64,000 nucleotides of DNA from contig CAOKRG010000010.1 of assembly GCA_948471095.1 (NCBI GenBank), forward strand, positions 1 through 64,000, in the 5' to 3' direction. This document shows, in pieces, positions 32,292 through 41,737 of this stretch. The notes below the pieces were generated by a model. It was not told the DNA's origin and ran no database searches. It worked only from the letters and a program-made list of their open reading frames with translations. Both the position numbers and the translations under genes were made by a program. Source of the DNA: an uncultured Oscillospiraceae bacterium. Lineage in GTDB: Bacteria > Bacillota > Clostridia > Oscillospirales > Acutalibacteraceae. The first letter of the stretch is position 1, and each line of letters starts with the position of its first letter.

Positions 32292-33068
32292 ATGAGCTTA
32301 CTGAATGTGGAACATTTAAAAAAAGTATACGCCAACCGCCTGGGCGGGGCCCAGGTCCACGCCCTGCGGGACGTGAACTTCACGGTGGAAGAGGGCGAGT
32401 TCGTGGCCATTATGGGCGAGTCCGGCTCGGGCAAGACCACCCTTCTGAACATCCTGGCCGCCTTGGATAAGCCCACCTCCGGCCAGGTGTTCCTAAATAT
32501 GCGGGACATCGTCAGCCTGAAGGAGAAGGAGATCTCCGCTTTCCGCCGGGACAACCTGGGCTTCGTGTTCCAGGACTTCAACCTTTTGGACACCTTCTCC
32601 GTGCAGGACAACATCTTCCTGCCCCTGGTGCTGGCCGGGAAGAAATACCCGGAGATGCGCCAGCGGCTGGAGCCCATCGCCCAGAGCCTGGGCATCGGCG
32701 AGCTGCTGGAAAAGTTCCCCTATGAGATCTCCGGCGGCCAGAAGCAGCGCACCGCCATTGCCCGGGCCATCATCACCCGGCCCCAGCTCATTCTGGCCGA
32801 CGAGCCCACCGGCGCGCTGGACTCCCGCTCCGCCGGGCAGATTATGGATATCTTCACCCAGGTCAACGGGGCGGGCCAGACCGTGCTGATGGTCACCCAC
32901 TCCATCCAGGCCGCCAGCCGGGCGGGCCGGGTGCTGTTCATCAAGGACGGCCAGGTCTTCCACCAGCTCTACCGGGGGAGCCAGACGGACGACCAGATGT
33001 ACCAGAGCGTTTCCGACGCGCTGACGGTGCTGGCCACCAGCCGGGAGGAGGCGGTCGCTCATGCTTAA
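32292..33068 (+). CDS. ABC transporter ATP-binding protein (BceA-like)
   Basis: 258-residue ATPase of the MacB/BceA branch: Walker A GESGSGKTT near 43-51, Q-loop FVFQDFN, signature SGGQKQRTA and Walker B LILADEPTGALD. The ATG at 32292 follows AAAAGGAG; the longer frame that begins inside the repeat is not coding. The stop overlaps the permease start by 8 bp. With the permease it should form the module that removes and senses cell-wall-active peptides such as bacitracin or lantibiotics, and signals to the kinase at 31026. Confidence 0.95.
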   Translation: MSLLNVEHLKKVYANRLGGAQVHALRDVNFTVEEGEFVAIMGESGSGKTTLLNILAALDKPTSGQVFLNMRDIVSLKEKEISAFRRDNLGFVFQDFNLLDTFSVQDNIFLPLVLAGKKYPEMRQRLEPIAQSLGIGELLEKFPYEISGGQKQRTAIARAIITRPQLILADEPTGALDSRSAGQIMDIFTQVNGAGQTVLMVTHSIQAASRAGRVLFIKDGQVFHQLYRGSQTDDQMYQSVSDALTVLATSREEAVAHA

Positions 33069-35118
33069 GCTGTATCCCAAGCTGGCCTGGCAGAACCTGC
33101 GGAAAAACTACCGGGTCACCGTGCCCTACCTGCTCTCCGGGACGGGCATGGTCATGCTGTACTACATCATCTACTCCCTGGCCGTGGGCTGCGGCCAGTC
33201 GGAATTCTACGGGGCGCGAACCACCGGGTCTATGCTGGAACTCGGCGTTTATGTGGTCACGGTGCTGGCCGCCGTCTTCCTCTTCTACACCAACAGCTTT
33301 GTCATCAAGCGCCGGAAAAAGGAGCTGGGGCTCTACAACATTCTGGGCATGGAAAAGCGCCACATCGCCGGCGTCATCTTGACCGAGACCCTGATGACCG
33401 CTTTGGTCTGCCTGGGGGCCGGGCTGGGCCTGGGGCTGGCCTTCTCCAAGGCCTTCTTCCTCCTGATGGAGAAGCTCAGCGGCGCGCCCGTCCCCATTGC
33501 CTTTGTGATCCCTCCCGCCGTGCTTCTCCACGCGGTCCTGATTTTTGGGGGCATCTTCCTGCTCTCCGGCTGCTACAACATTCTGCAGGTCCGGCTCTCC
33601 AAGCCCATCGAGCTCCTCCACGGCGGGGAGATGGGCGAAAAGGAGCCCAAGGCCCACTGGCTGCTGGCGGTTTTGGGCGCGGGCCTGCTGGGGGCCGGGT
33701 ACTATCTGGCCGTCAGCATCACCGACCCCCTGGCCGCGCTGGCCCTGTTCTTTGTGGCGGTGGTTCTGGTGATTTTGGGCACCTATCTGCTGTTTATGGT
33801 GGGCGTCACCGCCCTGCTGAAGCTCTTAAAGAAAAATAAGGGCTTCTACTACCAGACCCGCCACTTCACCACCGTCTCCGGCATGCTCTACCGCATGAAG
33901 CAGAACGCGGCGGGCCTTGCGTCCATCTGCATCCTGTTCACCTGTCTGCTGGTGACGGTCTCCACCACCTTCTGCCTGTACACCGGGGTGGACGACGCGG
34001 TGGACCGGCTCTGCCCCCAAGACATTGCATTGACCTTCTCCGGCCTCCAGGAGGACGAACTGGAACGGATCCGCCAGAAGGCCCAGGAGGCCTGCGCCAA
34101 CCAGGGGGCCCAGATGGAAAACGTCTTCGAGCGGCGGGAGTGGCTCTTTGCCAGCTCCCGGGTGGACGATACCCTCTATGTGAACGACGGCCTGGCCGGC
34201 TCCACTTACGCCAGCTTCGAGGTCTACACCCTGGAGGACTACAACCGGTATTTCGGCCAAAGCCGCAGCCTGGCCCCGGACCAAATGTTGCTCTACGACC
34301 CGGAGGACCGCTATGGCTTCGACTCCATGACCGTGTTCGGCAAGACCTATCAGGTGGAAAAGATCGACATGCCCGGCGGCAAGGCCAAGGACGTGAGCTA
34401 CCTGATGGGCTATGAGGGCTATGCCCTGGTGCTGAACGACCCGGACCTGATTGAGGGCGACAAGCTGACGCCGCCCGAAGAGGACAGCGGCGGGGCCTTT
34501 TATTGGGCCGAGCATGTCTACCGGTTTGACATTGCGGGCCACAACGCCCAGGTCGTCAAGGACGTTTACAACGAGATCAGCGACTGGATCGACCAGGACA
34601 TGAGCCAGTGGAAGGCCGTTCAGCGCGGCGAGGGCCTCTCCCTCAGCCGGGACTGCCGCCCCTACCAGCGGGAGGACCTGGCGGGGCTGTACGGCGGGGT
34701 CTTCTTCCTGGGAATCTTCATGGGGGTGGTGTTCCTGCTGGGCACCGCGCTGATCATCTACTACAAACAGGTCTCCGAGGGCTATGAGGACGCCAGGCGC
34801 TTCAAGATCATGCAGGACGTGGGCATGAGCCACCAGGAGGTGAAAAAGTCCATCCACAGCCAGGTGCTGACGGTCTTTTTCCTGCCCCTGTTCACCGCCC
34901 TGGTCCACCTGTGCTTCGCCTTCCCCATGCTGCAAAAAATTCTGGGGCTGATGAACATGATCAACTTCCGGCTGATCCTCGGCTCCATGGCGGGCTGCGT
35001 GCTGGTGTTCAGCCTGTGCTACCTGCTCATCTACCTGCGCACGGCCCGGACCTATTATAAAATTGTGGAGTCCGCCTCCGGCTCCGGCGGCAAAAGCCGG
35101 GGAGGCCGGAATTCCTGA
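33061..35118 (+). CDS. ABC transporter permease (BceB-like, FtsX family)
   Basis: 685 residues with ten predicted membrane helices: one after a short cytosolic start, further FtsX-type helices up to about 300, a large outside domain (about 315-540) and the last helices after 550. The long outside loop between helices 7 and 8 is the peptide-sensing part in Bce systems. The FtsX pattern RRKKELGLYNILGMEKRHI lies near 81-99. It overlaps the ATPase gene and is followed after 32 bp by a small membrane protein gene. The target peptide is unknown. Confidence 0.93.
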   Translation: MLKLYPKLAWQNLRKNYRVTVPYLLSGTGMVMLYYIIYSLAVGCGQSEFYGARTTGSMLELGVYVVTVLAAVFLFYTNSFVIKRRKKELGLYNILGMEKRHIAGVILTETLMTALVCLGAGLGLGLAFSKAFFLLMEKLSGAPVPIAFVIPPAVLLHAVLIFGGIFLLSGCYNILQVRLSKPIELLHGGEMGEKEPKAHWLLAVLGAGLLGAGYYLAVSITDPLAALALFFVAVVLVILGTYLLFMVGVTALLKLLKKNKGFYYQTRHFTTVSGMLYRMKQNAAGLASICILFTCLLVTVSTTFCLYTGVDDAVDRLCPQDIALTFSGLQEDELERIRQKAQEACANQGAQMENVFERREWLFASSRVDDTLYVNDGLAGSTYASFEVYTLEDYNRYFGQSRSLAPDQMLLYDPEDRYGFDSMTVFGKTYQVEKIDMPGGKAKDVSYLMGYEGYALVLNDPDLIEGDKLTPPEEDSGGAFYWAEHVYRFDIAGHNAQVVKDVYNEISDWIDQDMSQWKAVQRGEGLSLSRDCRPYQREDLAGLYGGVFFLGIFMGVVFLLGTALIIYYKQVSEGYEDARRFKIMQDVGMSHQEVKKSIHSQVLTVFFLPLFTALVHLCFAFPMLQKILGLMNMINFRLILGSMAGCVLVFSLCYLLIYLRTARTYYKIVESASGSGGKSRGGRNS

Positions 35119-35150
35119 CAAATCATTTTCGGAAAGGACGGGGTGCTTTT

Positions 35151-35486
35151 ATGATCGGAGGAATTTTTGACTTGCTCACTTGGATGCTGGACGCCGCCTG
35201 GACCCTGCTGAGCGCGGCGCTGGGCTTTGGCTGGCGGGCGCTCACCGCCTTGCTGGACTTTTCCTGGCGGGGCATAACCGCGTTGGGAGGCTTCCTGCTG
35301 AGCCCCTTCATCCGGGGAATCGATACCCTGTGGGACTCCTGGCAGAACGCCTGGCCCGCCTGGGACCTGGGGGGCATGTTCCTCACGGTGCTGGCCGCGC
35401 TGCTCATCGCCTGCGGGATTTTCGCCCTGGTGGCGGTGGGGGAGAACCTGTACCGCCGGTACAAGCACGGGAAGAGCGGAAACTAG
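35151..35486 (+). CDS. Small Trp-rich membrane protein of unknown function
   Basis: 111 residues with eight Trp. Amphipathic or hydrophobic stretches run from 1 to about 55 (WMLDAAWTLLSAALGFGWR) and a clear membrane helix lies at about 77-98, with a basic cytosolic end (RRYKHGKSGN). No family recognised. It lies 32 bp after the BceB-like permease and just before a strong terminator, so it belongs to the transporter transcript. It may be an accessory part of the resistance module. Spacing of GGACGGGG to the ATG is acceptable. Confidence 0.7.
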   Translation: MIGGIFDLLTWMLDAAWTLLSAALGFGWRALTALLDFSWRGITALGGFLLSPFIRGIDTLWDSWQNAWPAWDLGGMFLTVLAALLIACGIFALVAVGENLYRRYKHGKSGN

Positions 35487-35499
35487 GCAAAATAAAGAA

Positions 35500-35540
35500 G
35501 GAAGCGCGGGGCAGAACGCCAGCCCCGCGCTTCCTTTTTT
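35500..35540. terminator. Bidirectional terminator between convergent genes
   Basis: GGAAGCGCGGGGC pairs with GCCCCGCGCTTCC, with TTTTTT on the plus side and AATAAAGAA on the other. It ends the Bce transporter unit and probably the carboxypeptidase gene. Confidence 0.93.
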
Positions 35541-35560
35541 CTATTCCGCTTCGGACCCGC

Positions 35561-37066
35561 TTACAGGTCCCGGAACTTCCGCACCCGGCGCAGCTGCTTC
35601 TGCTTGCGCCGGTAGAACACCACCAAGATCAAATATACCACGATCAGCCCCCCGACGACCGCCATGATGGCGATAAACCAGGGGGAGGTCAGCAGGGACT
35701 TTCCCTGCTCCCAGCTGGCGACCAAATCGCTGCGGGCCACGGACTCCGCCGCCAGCACGGGCACCGTGCCGATCACCTCGTCGGCATAGCTGATGGTGGC
35801 CGTGCCGATCTCCTCCCCCTTGCGCACCGGGGCCTGGACGCTCTCCGGCTTGTTCACGGTGATGAGGATGGAGGTCTGGTCCACGCTTTTGGGCAGCATC
35901 ACGCTTACGTTGTCCCCGGCGGCCAGGCGCAGCTCGTCCTGCTGGAAGGCGTATTCCAGCTTCACGGAGCTGAGCACGTCCCCCTGGCTGACCACGGTCT
36001 TCTTTTCCAGCTCGGTCAGGGCCCAGCGGAACAGGGAGCGGGCGTCCAGCATCTCATAGTGGACGTCGTTTTCATAGCCCTCCATGTCGCCCATCAGCAC
36101 CGCCACATAGGTGTAGCCATAGGCCGTGGCCGAGGCGGTGATGCAGTGGCCCGCCTGGTCGTGGGAGCCGGTTTTAACGCCCTTGGCGTAGGTGTAAAAA
36201 TAGGTGATCCCGGAAGCCGGGTCCGGGTAGCCAATCAGCAGCTTGTTGGTGTTGGGATGGATCTCCTCCGACGGGTTTTTGTTGGTGGCGGGCTTTAAAT
36301 AGTGGTCCGTGCTGACAATTTCCGAGAAATTGGGCAGGGTCATGGCGTATTCGGCGATCATGGCCGTGTCCCGGGCCGTGCTGTAGTGGTCCGGGTGGTG
36401 CAGTCCGTGGGGGTTGGTGAAGTGGGTGTTCTTGCAGCCCAGCTCCTCCGCCTTCTTGTTCATCAAAGAGACAAAATAGCTGTCGCCGGTATAGTCCACC
36501 CGGCCGGGCTCCTCCTCCCCTTCCGGGACCGGCGTGGCCTGGGCCCCCTCCTGGGCCAGAGCGCCCGGGTCCTCCGGGTCCGCCGCGTCCGGGGCGGTGA
36601 TGCGCCCGCTCTCATAGAGCTCGTCCACATATTCCATCAGGGTCAGGGCCGCGTCGTTGCCCGAGGGCACCATGAGCAGGTACAAGAGTTGCAGGCCCGT
36701 CAGCTCCTCCCCCACCGAGACCCCGGCCAAAGAGCTGCCTGTGCCCTCCAGGTCGTCCTCCACGATCTGCGGCACGGTGATCTTGGCGTTTTCAATGTCG
36801 GGGATGTTCTCATAGGCGATGATGTAGGTCATAATTTTGGTCATGGAGGCCATGGGCAGCCGCTCGTCCGGGTTTAGGGTGTAGACCACAGTTCCGGTAT
36901 CCAGGTTCATCATAAAGATGGATTTGCAGTGGGGATGGTCGCTGTCATCGTCCCGCCCGCCGTCCCATTGAAAGGTGAAGCCCTCCTCGGCATAGGCGGG
37001 CGCGGCGGCGGAAAAGAGCGTCAGGCAGGCCAGCAGAAGCCCGGCCCAGCGGCGGAATATTTTCAT
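35561..37066 (-). CDS. D-alanyl-D-alanine carboxypeptidase (peptidase S11)
   Basis: 501-residue penicillin-binding protein that trims the last D-Ala from peptidoglycan stems outside the membrane. A signal peptide (about 1-26, ending AYA) is followed by the active-site triad SxxK in ASMTKIM near 73, SGN in PSGND near 135 and KTG in VKTGS near 297. A C-terminal beta domain and an unusual C-terminal membrane helix (about 465-487) with a basic tail follow. An acidic Pro-rich insert (about 158-190) lies between the SGN and KTG motifs. Longer than PBP5-type enzymes (about 400) because of the insert and anchor. It could be vegetative DacA or sporulation DacF/DacB-like. Confidence 0.93.
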   Translation of the reverse strand: MKIFRRWAGLLLACLTLFSAAAPAYAEEGFTFQWDGGRDDDSDHPHCKSIFMMNLDTGTVVYTLNPDERLPMASMTKIMTYIIAYENIPDIENAKITVPQIVEDDLEGTGSSLAGVSVGEELTGLQLLYLLMVPSGNDAALTLMEYVDELYESGRITAPDAADPEDPGALAQEGAQATPVPEGEEEPGRVDYTGDSYFVSLMNKKAEELGCKNTHFTNPHGLHHPDHYSTARDTAMIAEYAMTLPNFSEIVSTDHYLKPATNKNPSEEIHPNTNKLLIGYPDPASGITYFYTYAKGVKTGSHDQAGHCITASATAYGYTYVAVLMGDMEGYENDVHYEMLDARSLFRWALTELEKKTVVSQGDVLSSVKLEYAFQQDELRLAAGDNVSVMLPKSVDQTSILITVNKPESVQAPVRKGEEIGTATISYADEVIGTVPVLAAESVARSDLVASWEQGKSLLTSPWFIAIMAVVGGLIVVYLILVVFYRRKQKQLRRVRKFRDL

Positions 37067-37110
37067 ATGTTCAAACCTCCGGATTTGTGATATAATGTAG
37101 GCAAGGAGCG

Positions 37111-37460
37111 TGGCCGGCTTAAGAACCTTTCTGAAGAAAGGTTCTTAAGAATCTCCAAAGACTTTTACACGCTTTACGGGGGTGAAGGGAGTGAGTTAGG
37201 CGCTCGGTTTGAGGCAAGAAGCGGCACATTGGCTCTGTCAACCCAACCGGCGGCGAGACGCATAAAACTTTTGCTGGCTCGCTGCCCAACCCATTTCCCT
37301 TTGCCAGCGCAGTTAAGGCAGCCAAAAAACACGCGGTCTGATAGAGCGGACCCCCCAAAAAAAGTAACATTAAAAGTTTCGTCAACCTTTTCAAAGGTTG
37401 TGGGGGTGGAGGGGGCAAAGCCCCCTCCCCGCCGGAGGCCGACTTCAAAAACTGCCCTCA
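37111..37460. repeat. Full-length palindromic repeat element upstream of sbcD
   Basis: The left arm has a 15-bp hairpin CTTAAGAACCTTTCT/AGAAAGGTTCTTAAG (37118-37149) and the tail AGACTTTTACACG. The centre of about 200 bp contains GCGCTCGGTTTG. The right arm, inverted, has AAAAGTTTCGTCAACCTTTT, a GGGGGC/GCCCCC hairpin near 37410-37425 and the end GGAGGCCGACTTC. No gene. TATACT at 37470-37475 just beyond it is a possible -10 box for sbcD, without a good -35. Confidence 0.85.
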
Positions 37461-37559
37461 TTGGTATAGTATACTCCGAAACGGCCCGAAAGGAAAGACC
37501 TAAAATCTTAAGAAATTGTAAATGTGCTCCGGCCCCGGCCGAAGCCGGAAAGGAGCCCC

Positions 37560-38675
37560 ATGCTCATCTATCACACCTCGGACTGGCACCTGGGCCGGAT
37601 GCTCTATGGCCGCAGCCTGCTGGAAGACCAGCGGTATTTCCTGGAACATATTTTTCTGCCCCAGGTGGAGCGGGAGCGGCCCGCGGCGGTGATTTTGGCC
37701 GGGGATATTTACGACCGGCAGGTGGCCGGCCTGGAGGCCATCCGGCTTTTCGACCAGACCCTGGAGCGGCTGATGGCCCTGAACTGCAAGGTGCTGGCCA
37801 TCGCCGGAAACCACGACGGCGCGGGCCGGATCGCCCTGCTGAAAAGCGCCCTGCGCCGCAGCGGGGTCTATCTGGCCACGGAACTGGAAGACGCGTTCCA
37901 TCCCGTGGAGCTGGAACAGGACGGCCAGCGGGTCCAGGTCTTCCTTCTGCCCTACTTTGACCCGCCCCAGGCCCGGGAGTTTTTCGAAGACCCTGAGCTG
38001 CGGGGGGAGGGCCCCTGCATGGAGCGGGCGGTGGAGGCCATGGCCCCCCTGTTCCGGGAGGGGGCGGTCCGCATTCTGGCGGCCCACTGCTTCGCGGCGG
38101 GCGCGTCCGCCTGCGACTCGGAAAACGTGATGGTAGGCGGCAGCGGGCAGGTTCCGCCCGCCCTGTTCGACCCCTTCGACTACGCCGCCCTGGGCCATCT
38201 CCACGGCCCCCAGCGTGCGGGGGAAAAGGGCCGGTACTCCGGGTCGCCGCTGAAGTATTCCATCAGCGAGGCGGGGCAGGAAAAGTGCTTTCTGCGGCTG
38301 GAAATCGACGGCGGGGTCCAGGCCCGGCCGGTCCGGTACGCCCCCCTGCGGGACGTGCGGCGGCTCAGCGGGACCTTTGACTGGCTGAGCCGGGAGGCCC
38401 AGGCCAGCGGGGACTATGTGGAGCTGGTGCTGGAGGACCCGGCCCCGGTACTGCTGGCGGCCCAGCGGCTGCGGCCGAACTTTCCCAACCTGCTCTCCGT
38501 GGTCAACAACTGGACCGGGGCGGACACGGCGGGAAGCCGGGCGGCGCGGCTGAAGGGCCTGGGCGAAGAGGATATTTTCGCCTCCTTTTTCAAAGAGGCC
38601 TGCGGCCGGGAGCCGGACGAGGCGGACCGGGCGCTGTTCCGCCGGGTGCTGGAAGAGGCCCGGAGCGAAGGATAG
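37560..38675 (+). CDS. sbcD: Exonuclease SbcCD, nuclease subunit SbcD
   Basis: 371-residue Mre11-type nuclease subunit that cuts hairpins and protein-blocked DNA ends together with SbcC. Metal-binding phosphoesterase motifs are visible: HTSDWHLGR at 4-12, GDIYDR near 46, GNHDG near 83, and AAHCF near 180 with GHLHGP near 216. ATG 37560 follows AAAGGAG. SbcC lies 329 bp downstream, after a repeat block; in most genomes the two genes overlap. Because SbcCD degrades DNA hairpins, its presence next to many palindromic elements is worth noting. Confidence 0.95.
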   Translation: MLIYHTSDWHLGRMLYGRSLLEDQRYFLEHIFLPQVERERPAAVILAGDIYDRQVAGLEAIRLFDQTLERLMALNCKVLAIAGNHDGAGRIALLKSALRRSGVYLATELEDAFHPVELEQDGQRVQVFLLPYFDPPQAREFFEDPELRGEGPCMERAVEAMAPLFREGAVRILAAHCFAAGASACDSENVMVGGSGQVPPALFDPFDYAALGHLHGPQRAGEKGRYSGSPLKYSISEAGQEKCFLRLEIDGGVQARPVRYAPLRDVRRLSGTFDWLSREAQASGDYVELVLEDPAPVLLAAQRLRPNFPNLLSVVNNWTGADTAGSRAARLKGLGEEDIFASFFKEACGREPDEADRALFRRVLEEARSEG

Positions 38676-39004
38676 AATCTCTACAATAAGAACTTGTATT
38701 CATAATATAACTCCGCCAATAAACGATAGAAAGCTTGGTCGGGACTGCGTCCCGAAGGGGGTGAGCGTCTGCCAGTGGCAGACAAGCTGCGAACCGACCG
38801 AGCCGGCAGGCGAGACCCCTACGGCCTTGAGAAGTACTGTTAAGGCCTCCGGCGGCTTAGGGGCTTATGACATTGGCTTCGCCAAGTCCCCTAAGAACCC
38901 GCCAGGGGCCTAACGCCCCTGGACCGCGTATCTTTTCGCTATTAAATCTCGGTGTAATAACACCCCCCGGCCGCATCCCTACACCCCAGAAAGGACCCCT
39001 CTCT
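38676..39004. repeat. Repeat block splitting sbcD and sbcC
   Basis: Contains CGGGACTGCGTCCCG (38752-38766), GTCTGCCAGTGGCAGAC (38768-38784) and GCCGGCAGGCGAGACCCC near 38803, a string also found inverted at 55930-56015. An arm starts GGCCTCCGGCGGCTTAGGGG near 38845. Its hairpin has a longer, branched form with TTGGCTTCGCCAA inside. CCAGGGGCCTAACGCCCCTGG follows near 38901. No gene. Confidence 0.85.
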
Positions 39005-41737
39005 ATGAAACCCCTCACCCTCACCCTGCAAGCCTTCGGCCCCTATCTGGACCGCACCCACATCGACTTCTCCTCTTTCGAGCGGTCCGGCATCTTCCTG
39101 ATCACCGGCCCCACCGGCGGGGGGAAGACCTCCCTGCTGGACGCCATCTGCTTCGCCCTCTACGGCCGAGCCACCGGCGGGCAGCGGGAGTTCCCCGACA
39201 TGCGCTGCATGAGCGCCCCCCAGGACCTGCCGACCCTTGTCCAGTTTCAGTTTATGCTCCGGGGCTCCGTCTACCGGTTCAGCCGGGAGCTCTGCTACAA
39301 GCAGAACCGGCGCTCCAAGGAGTGGGAGCGCCGGGAGTCCAACGCCTGTTGGCAGATTTTGGAGGACGAGGACAAGCTGCTGGCCAGCGGCAGCGACAAG
39401 GCGGTCACCCGGCAGGCGGAAGAGCTGCTGCGCTTAAACCGCCGGCAGTTCACCCAGGTTATGGTGCTGCCCCAGGGGGACTTCTCCCAGTTCCTCCTGG
39501 CCAGCGCCACGGAGAAGGGGAGGATTCTGCGCACCCTGTTTTCCGCACAGGTCTGGGAGCGGGTCACGGAGCGCTTTAAGGCGCTGGCCAAAGCCCTGGA
39601 GCAGGAGAGCGAGAAAGCCGCCGGCCTGCGGGAGACCCTGCTGCGCCAGGAGGGGCTGGAATCCGCCGGGGACATGGCCGGGGCCCTGCAAGTTCAGGAG
39701 AATGAGCTGGAGCGGCTGGCCTTGGAACAGGGCCGGGCGAAAACCCAAGCGGCCCAGGCTCAAGCCAAGCTGAGCGGCGCGCAGGACTGGGACCGGCTGC
39801 GCCGGGCTTTGGAGAAGGCGCGGGACGGGCTGGCCCAAGCCGAGGCCCAGCGGGGGCCCCTGGAAGCCGCCGCGAAAGAAGCCGCGCCCATGCGGGAAGC
39901 CGCCTTGGAGGCCCAGAAAAAGGCGGAGGCCCAGGCCGGGGAAAAGGTCCGCCTGGAGGGGCAGAGGGAGGCCCTGCGCAGGGCCCAGGACTTGGAGCAA
40001 AGCGCCGCCCAGGCCCGGAAGGAGCTGGGGGAGCGGGAGAAATCCCTGGCCGCGCTGGACCAGGAACAGGCCGCGCTGGACCAGCGCCTGGAAGCCGGAG
40101 CGGCCTACTACGGCTCCTGCCAGCGGGCCAGCGCCCAGCTGCCGCCCCTGCTGGAAGAGTGCCAGCGCCTGCAGGGCCTGCTGCGGGAGCGGCGGGAGCT
40201 GGACCAGCGCCGGGAGGCGGCGGCATCGGCGGAAAAGGCCCTGGAAGCGGCCCAAGGAGAGGCCCGGGACAAAGCCCTGGACGCGGAAAGCCTGGGCCAG
40301 CGTTTGGAAGGCCAGGAGGCCCTCCGGCGGCGGAACGGGGCGGCGGCTCTGGCGGAAGCCCTGCAAGAGGGCGCGCCCTGCCCGGTGTGCGGGTCCCTCC
40401 ACCACCCGGCTCCGGCCCGGGCGGGGGAAGGGCTTCTCCCGGCCCGGGAGCTGGAAGCCCTGCGGCGGCGGGAAAAGGCCGCTTCCACCGCTGCGGCGGA
40501 GGCCCGGGCGGCGGCCCAGGCCAGGGCCTCGGAGCTGGAACGGGCCCGGGATGCTTTGGCCCGGCAGGAGGCCTCCGGGCCTCCCAAAGAGAGCGCGGAG
40601 CAGCTGGCCCGGGCCTTGGAGCAGGCCTCCCAACAGGCGGAAGAGGCCCGAAAGCTGGCGGGCCATCTGCAAAAGTCCCAGGATAAGCTGGACAGTTTGA
40701 GCGAACGGAAAAAAGCGCTGGCCCGGCAGGCCGGGGAGCTGCGGGCGGAGCTCTCCCGGCTGGAAGAGCGGGCCCAGGGCTTGGAAGCCCAGGCCAAGGA
40801 GGCTCTGGCCCCTCTGGGGGGCGTTGGCGGCGAGGCTTTGGAAGAGGCCCTCCGCCAGGCGGAGCGGCAGCGGCAGGACTTTCAGGCCCAGGGGGAGGGC
40901 CTGCGCCAGAAAGCGGACCGGGCGGAGCGGGAGCTGGCCCGGTATCAGGAGAGGCGGGAGCTTCTGGCCGCGTCCTGGGAGTCGGCCCGGGAGGCCTTTG
41001 CCCAGGTAGAGCCCCTGTGGCCCCAGCCTCCGGACCTGGAAGCCCTGCAAGAGGAATCCGGCGCCCTGCGGGCCCGGGAGGTGGAGCTGTCCCGGCGCCT
41101 GGGCGAGGCCGGGGCAAAGCTGCGCTCCCTGCGGGCGGCGGCGGGCTCGGTGGCGGAGCTGGACCAAAAAATCCAGGCTCTATCCGAAGAATACGGGCGG
41201 GTCTCCCGGCTGAGCCGGGGACTTTCCGGCGACAACCCCAAGAAAACCCCGGTGCTGCAATATGTGCTCAGCGTCACCCTGGACGAGGTGCTGGTGAGCG
41301 CCAACCAGTTCTTCACCCAGCTGAGCCGGGGCCGCTACGCCCTGCGGCTGATGGAGGGCCCCAAGGGCGGCAACGCCAAAGCCGGGCTGGACCTGGAGGT
41401 GATGGACGGGGCCTCCATGCTGCCCCGTCCCATTGACACCCTCTCCGGTGGGGAGCAGTTTCTGGCCTCCCTCTCCCTGGCCTTCGGGCTCTCGGACGTG
41501 GTACAGGACCATTCCGGGGCGGTGGGGCTGGACTCCATTTTCATTGACGAGGGCTTCGGGTCGCTGGACGCGGAGACCCTGGACTATGCCATGGGGGCTT
41601 TGGCCATGCTCCGGTCCAGCGGGCGGCTGGTGGGGGTGATCTCCCATGTGCGGGAGCTGCAAAGCCGCATCGGGGACCGGATCGAGGTGCGCCAGAACGG
41701 CCTAGGGCAGGCCTCGGCCAAAGTGGTGACAGGCTAA
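39005..41737 (+). CDS. sbcC: Exonuclease SbcCD, ATPase subunit SbcC
   Basis: 910-residue Rad50-like SMC ATPase. Walker A GPTGGGKTS lies near 34-42. Two long coiled-coil halves, extremely rich in Glu, Ala, Arg and Gln, flank the zinc hook CPVC near residue 459, about the midpoint. The C-terminal ATPase half has the signature TLSGGEQFLASLSLA and Walker B IFIDEGFGSLD near 840. The ATG follows GAAAGGA; the frame extends 46 codons upstream into repeat DNA without meaning. Somewhat shorter than E. coli SbcC (1048), mainly in the coiled coil. Confidence 0.95.
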   Translation: MKPLTLTLQAFGPYLDRTHIDFSSFERSGIFLITGPTGGGKTSLLDAICFALYGRATGGQREFPDMRCMSAPQDLPTLVQFQFMLRGSVYRFSRELCYKQNRRSKEWERRESNACWQILEDEDKLLASGSDKAVTRQAEELLRLNRRQFTQVMVLPQGDFSQFLLASATEKGRILRTLFSAQVWERVTERFKALAKALEQESEKAAGLRETLLRQEGLESAGDMAGALQVQENELERLALEQGRAKTQAAQAQAKLSGAQDWDRLRRALEKARDGLAQAEAQRGPLEAAAKEAAPMREAALEAQKKAEAQAGEKVRLEGQREALRRAQDLEQSAAQARKELGEREKSLAALDQEQAALDQRLEAGAAYYGSCQRASAQLPPLLEECQRLQGLLRERRELDQRREAAASAEKALEAAQGEARDKALDAESLGQRLEGQEALRRRNGAAALAEALQEGAPCPVCGSLHHPAPARAGEGLLPARELEALRRREKAASTAAAEARAAAQARASELERARDALARQEASGPPKESAEQLARALEQASQQAEEARKLAGHLQKSQDKLDSLSERKKALARQAGELRAELSRLEERAQGLEAQAKEALAPLGGVGGEALEEALRQAERQRQDFQAQGEGLRQKADRAERELARYQERRELLAASWESAREAFAQVEPLWPQPPDLEALQEESGALRAREVELSRRLGEAGAKLRSLRAAAGSVAELDQKIQALSEEYGRVSRLSRGLSGDNPKKTPVLQYVLSVTLDEVLVSANQFFTQLSRGRYALRLMEGPKGGNAKAGLDLEVMDGASMLPRPIDTLSGGEQFLASLSLAFGLSDVVQDHSGAVGLDSIFIDEGFGSLDAETLDYAMGALAMLRSSGRLVGVISHVRELQSRIGDRIEVRQNGLGQASAKVVTG

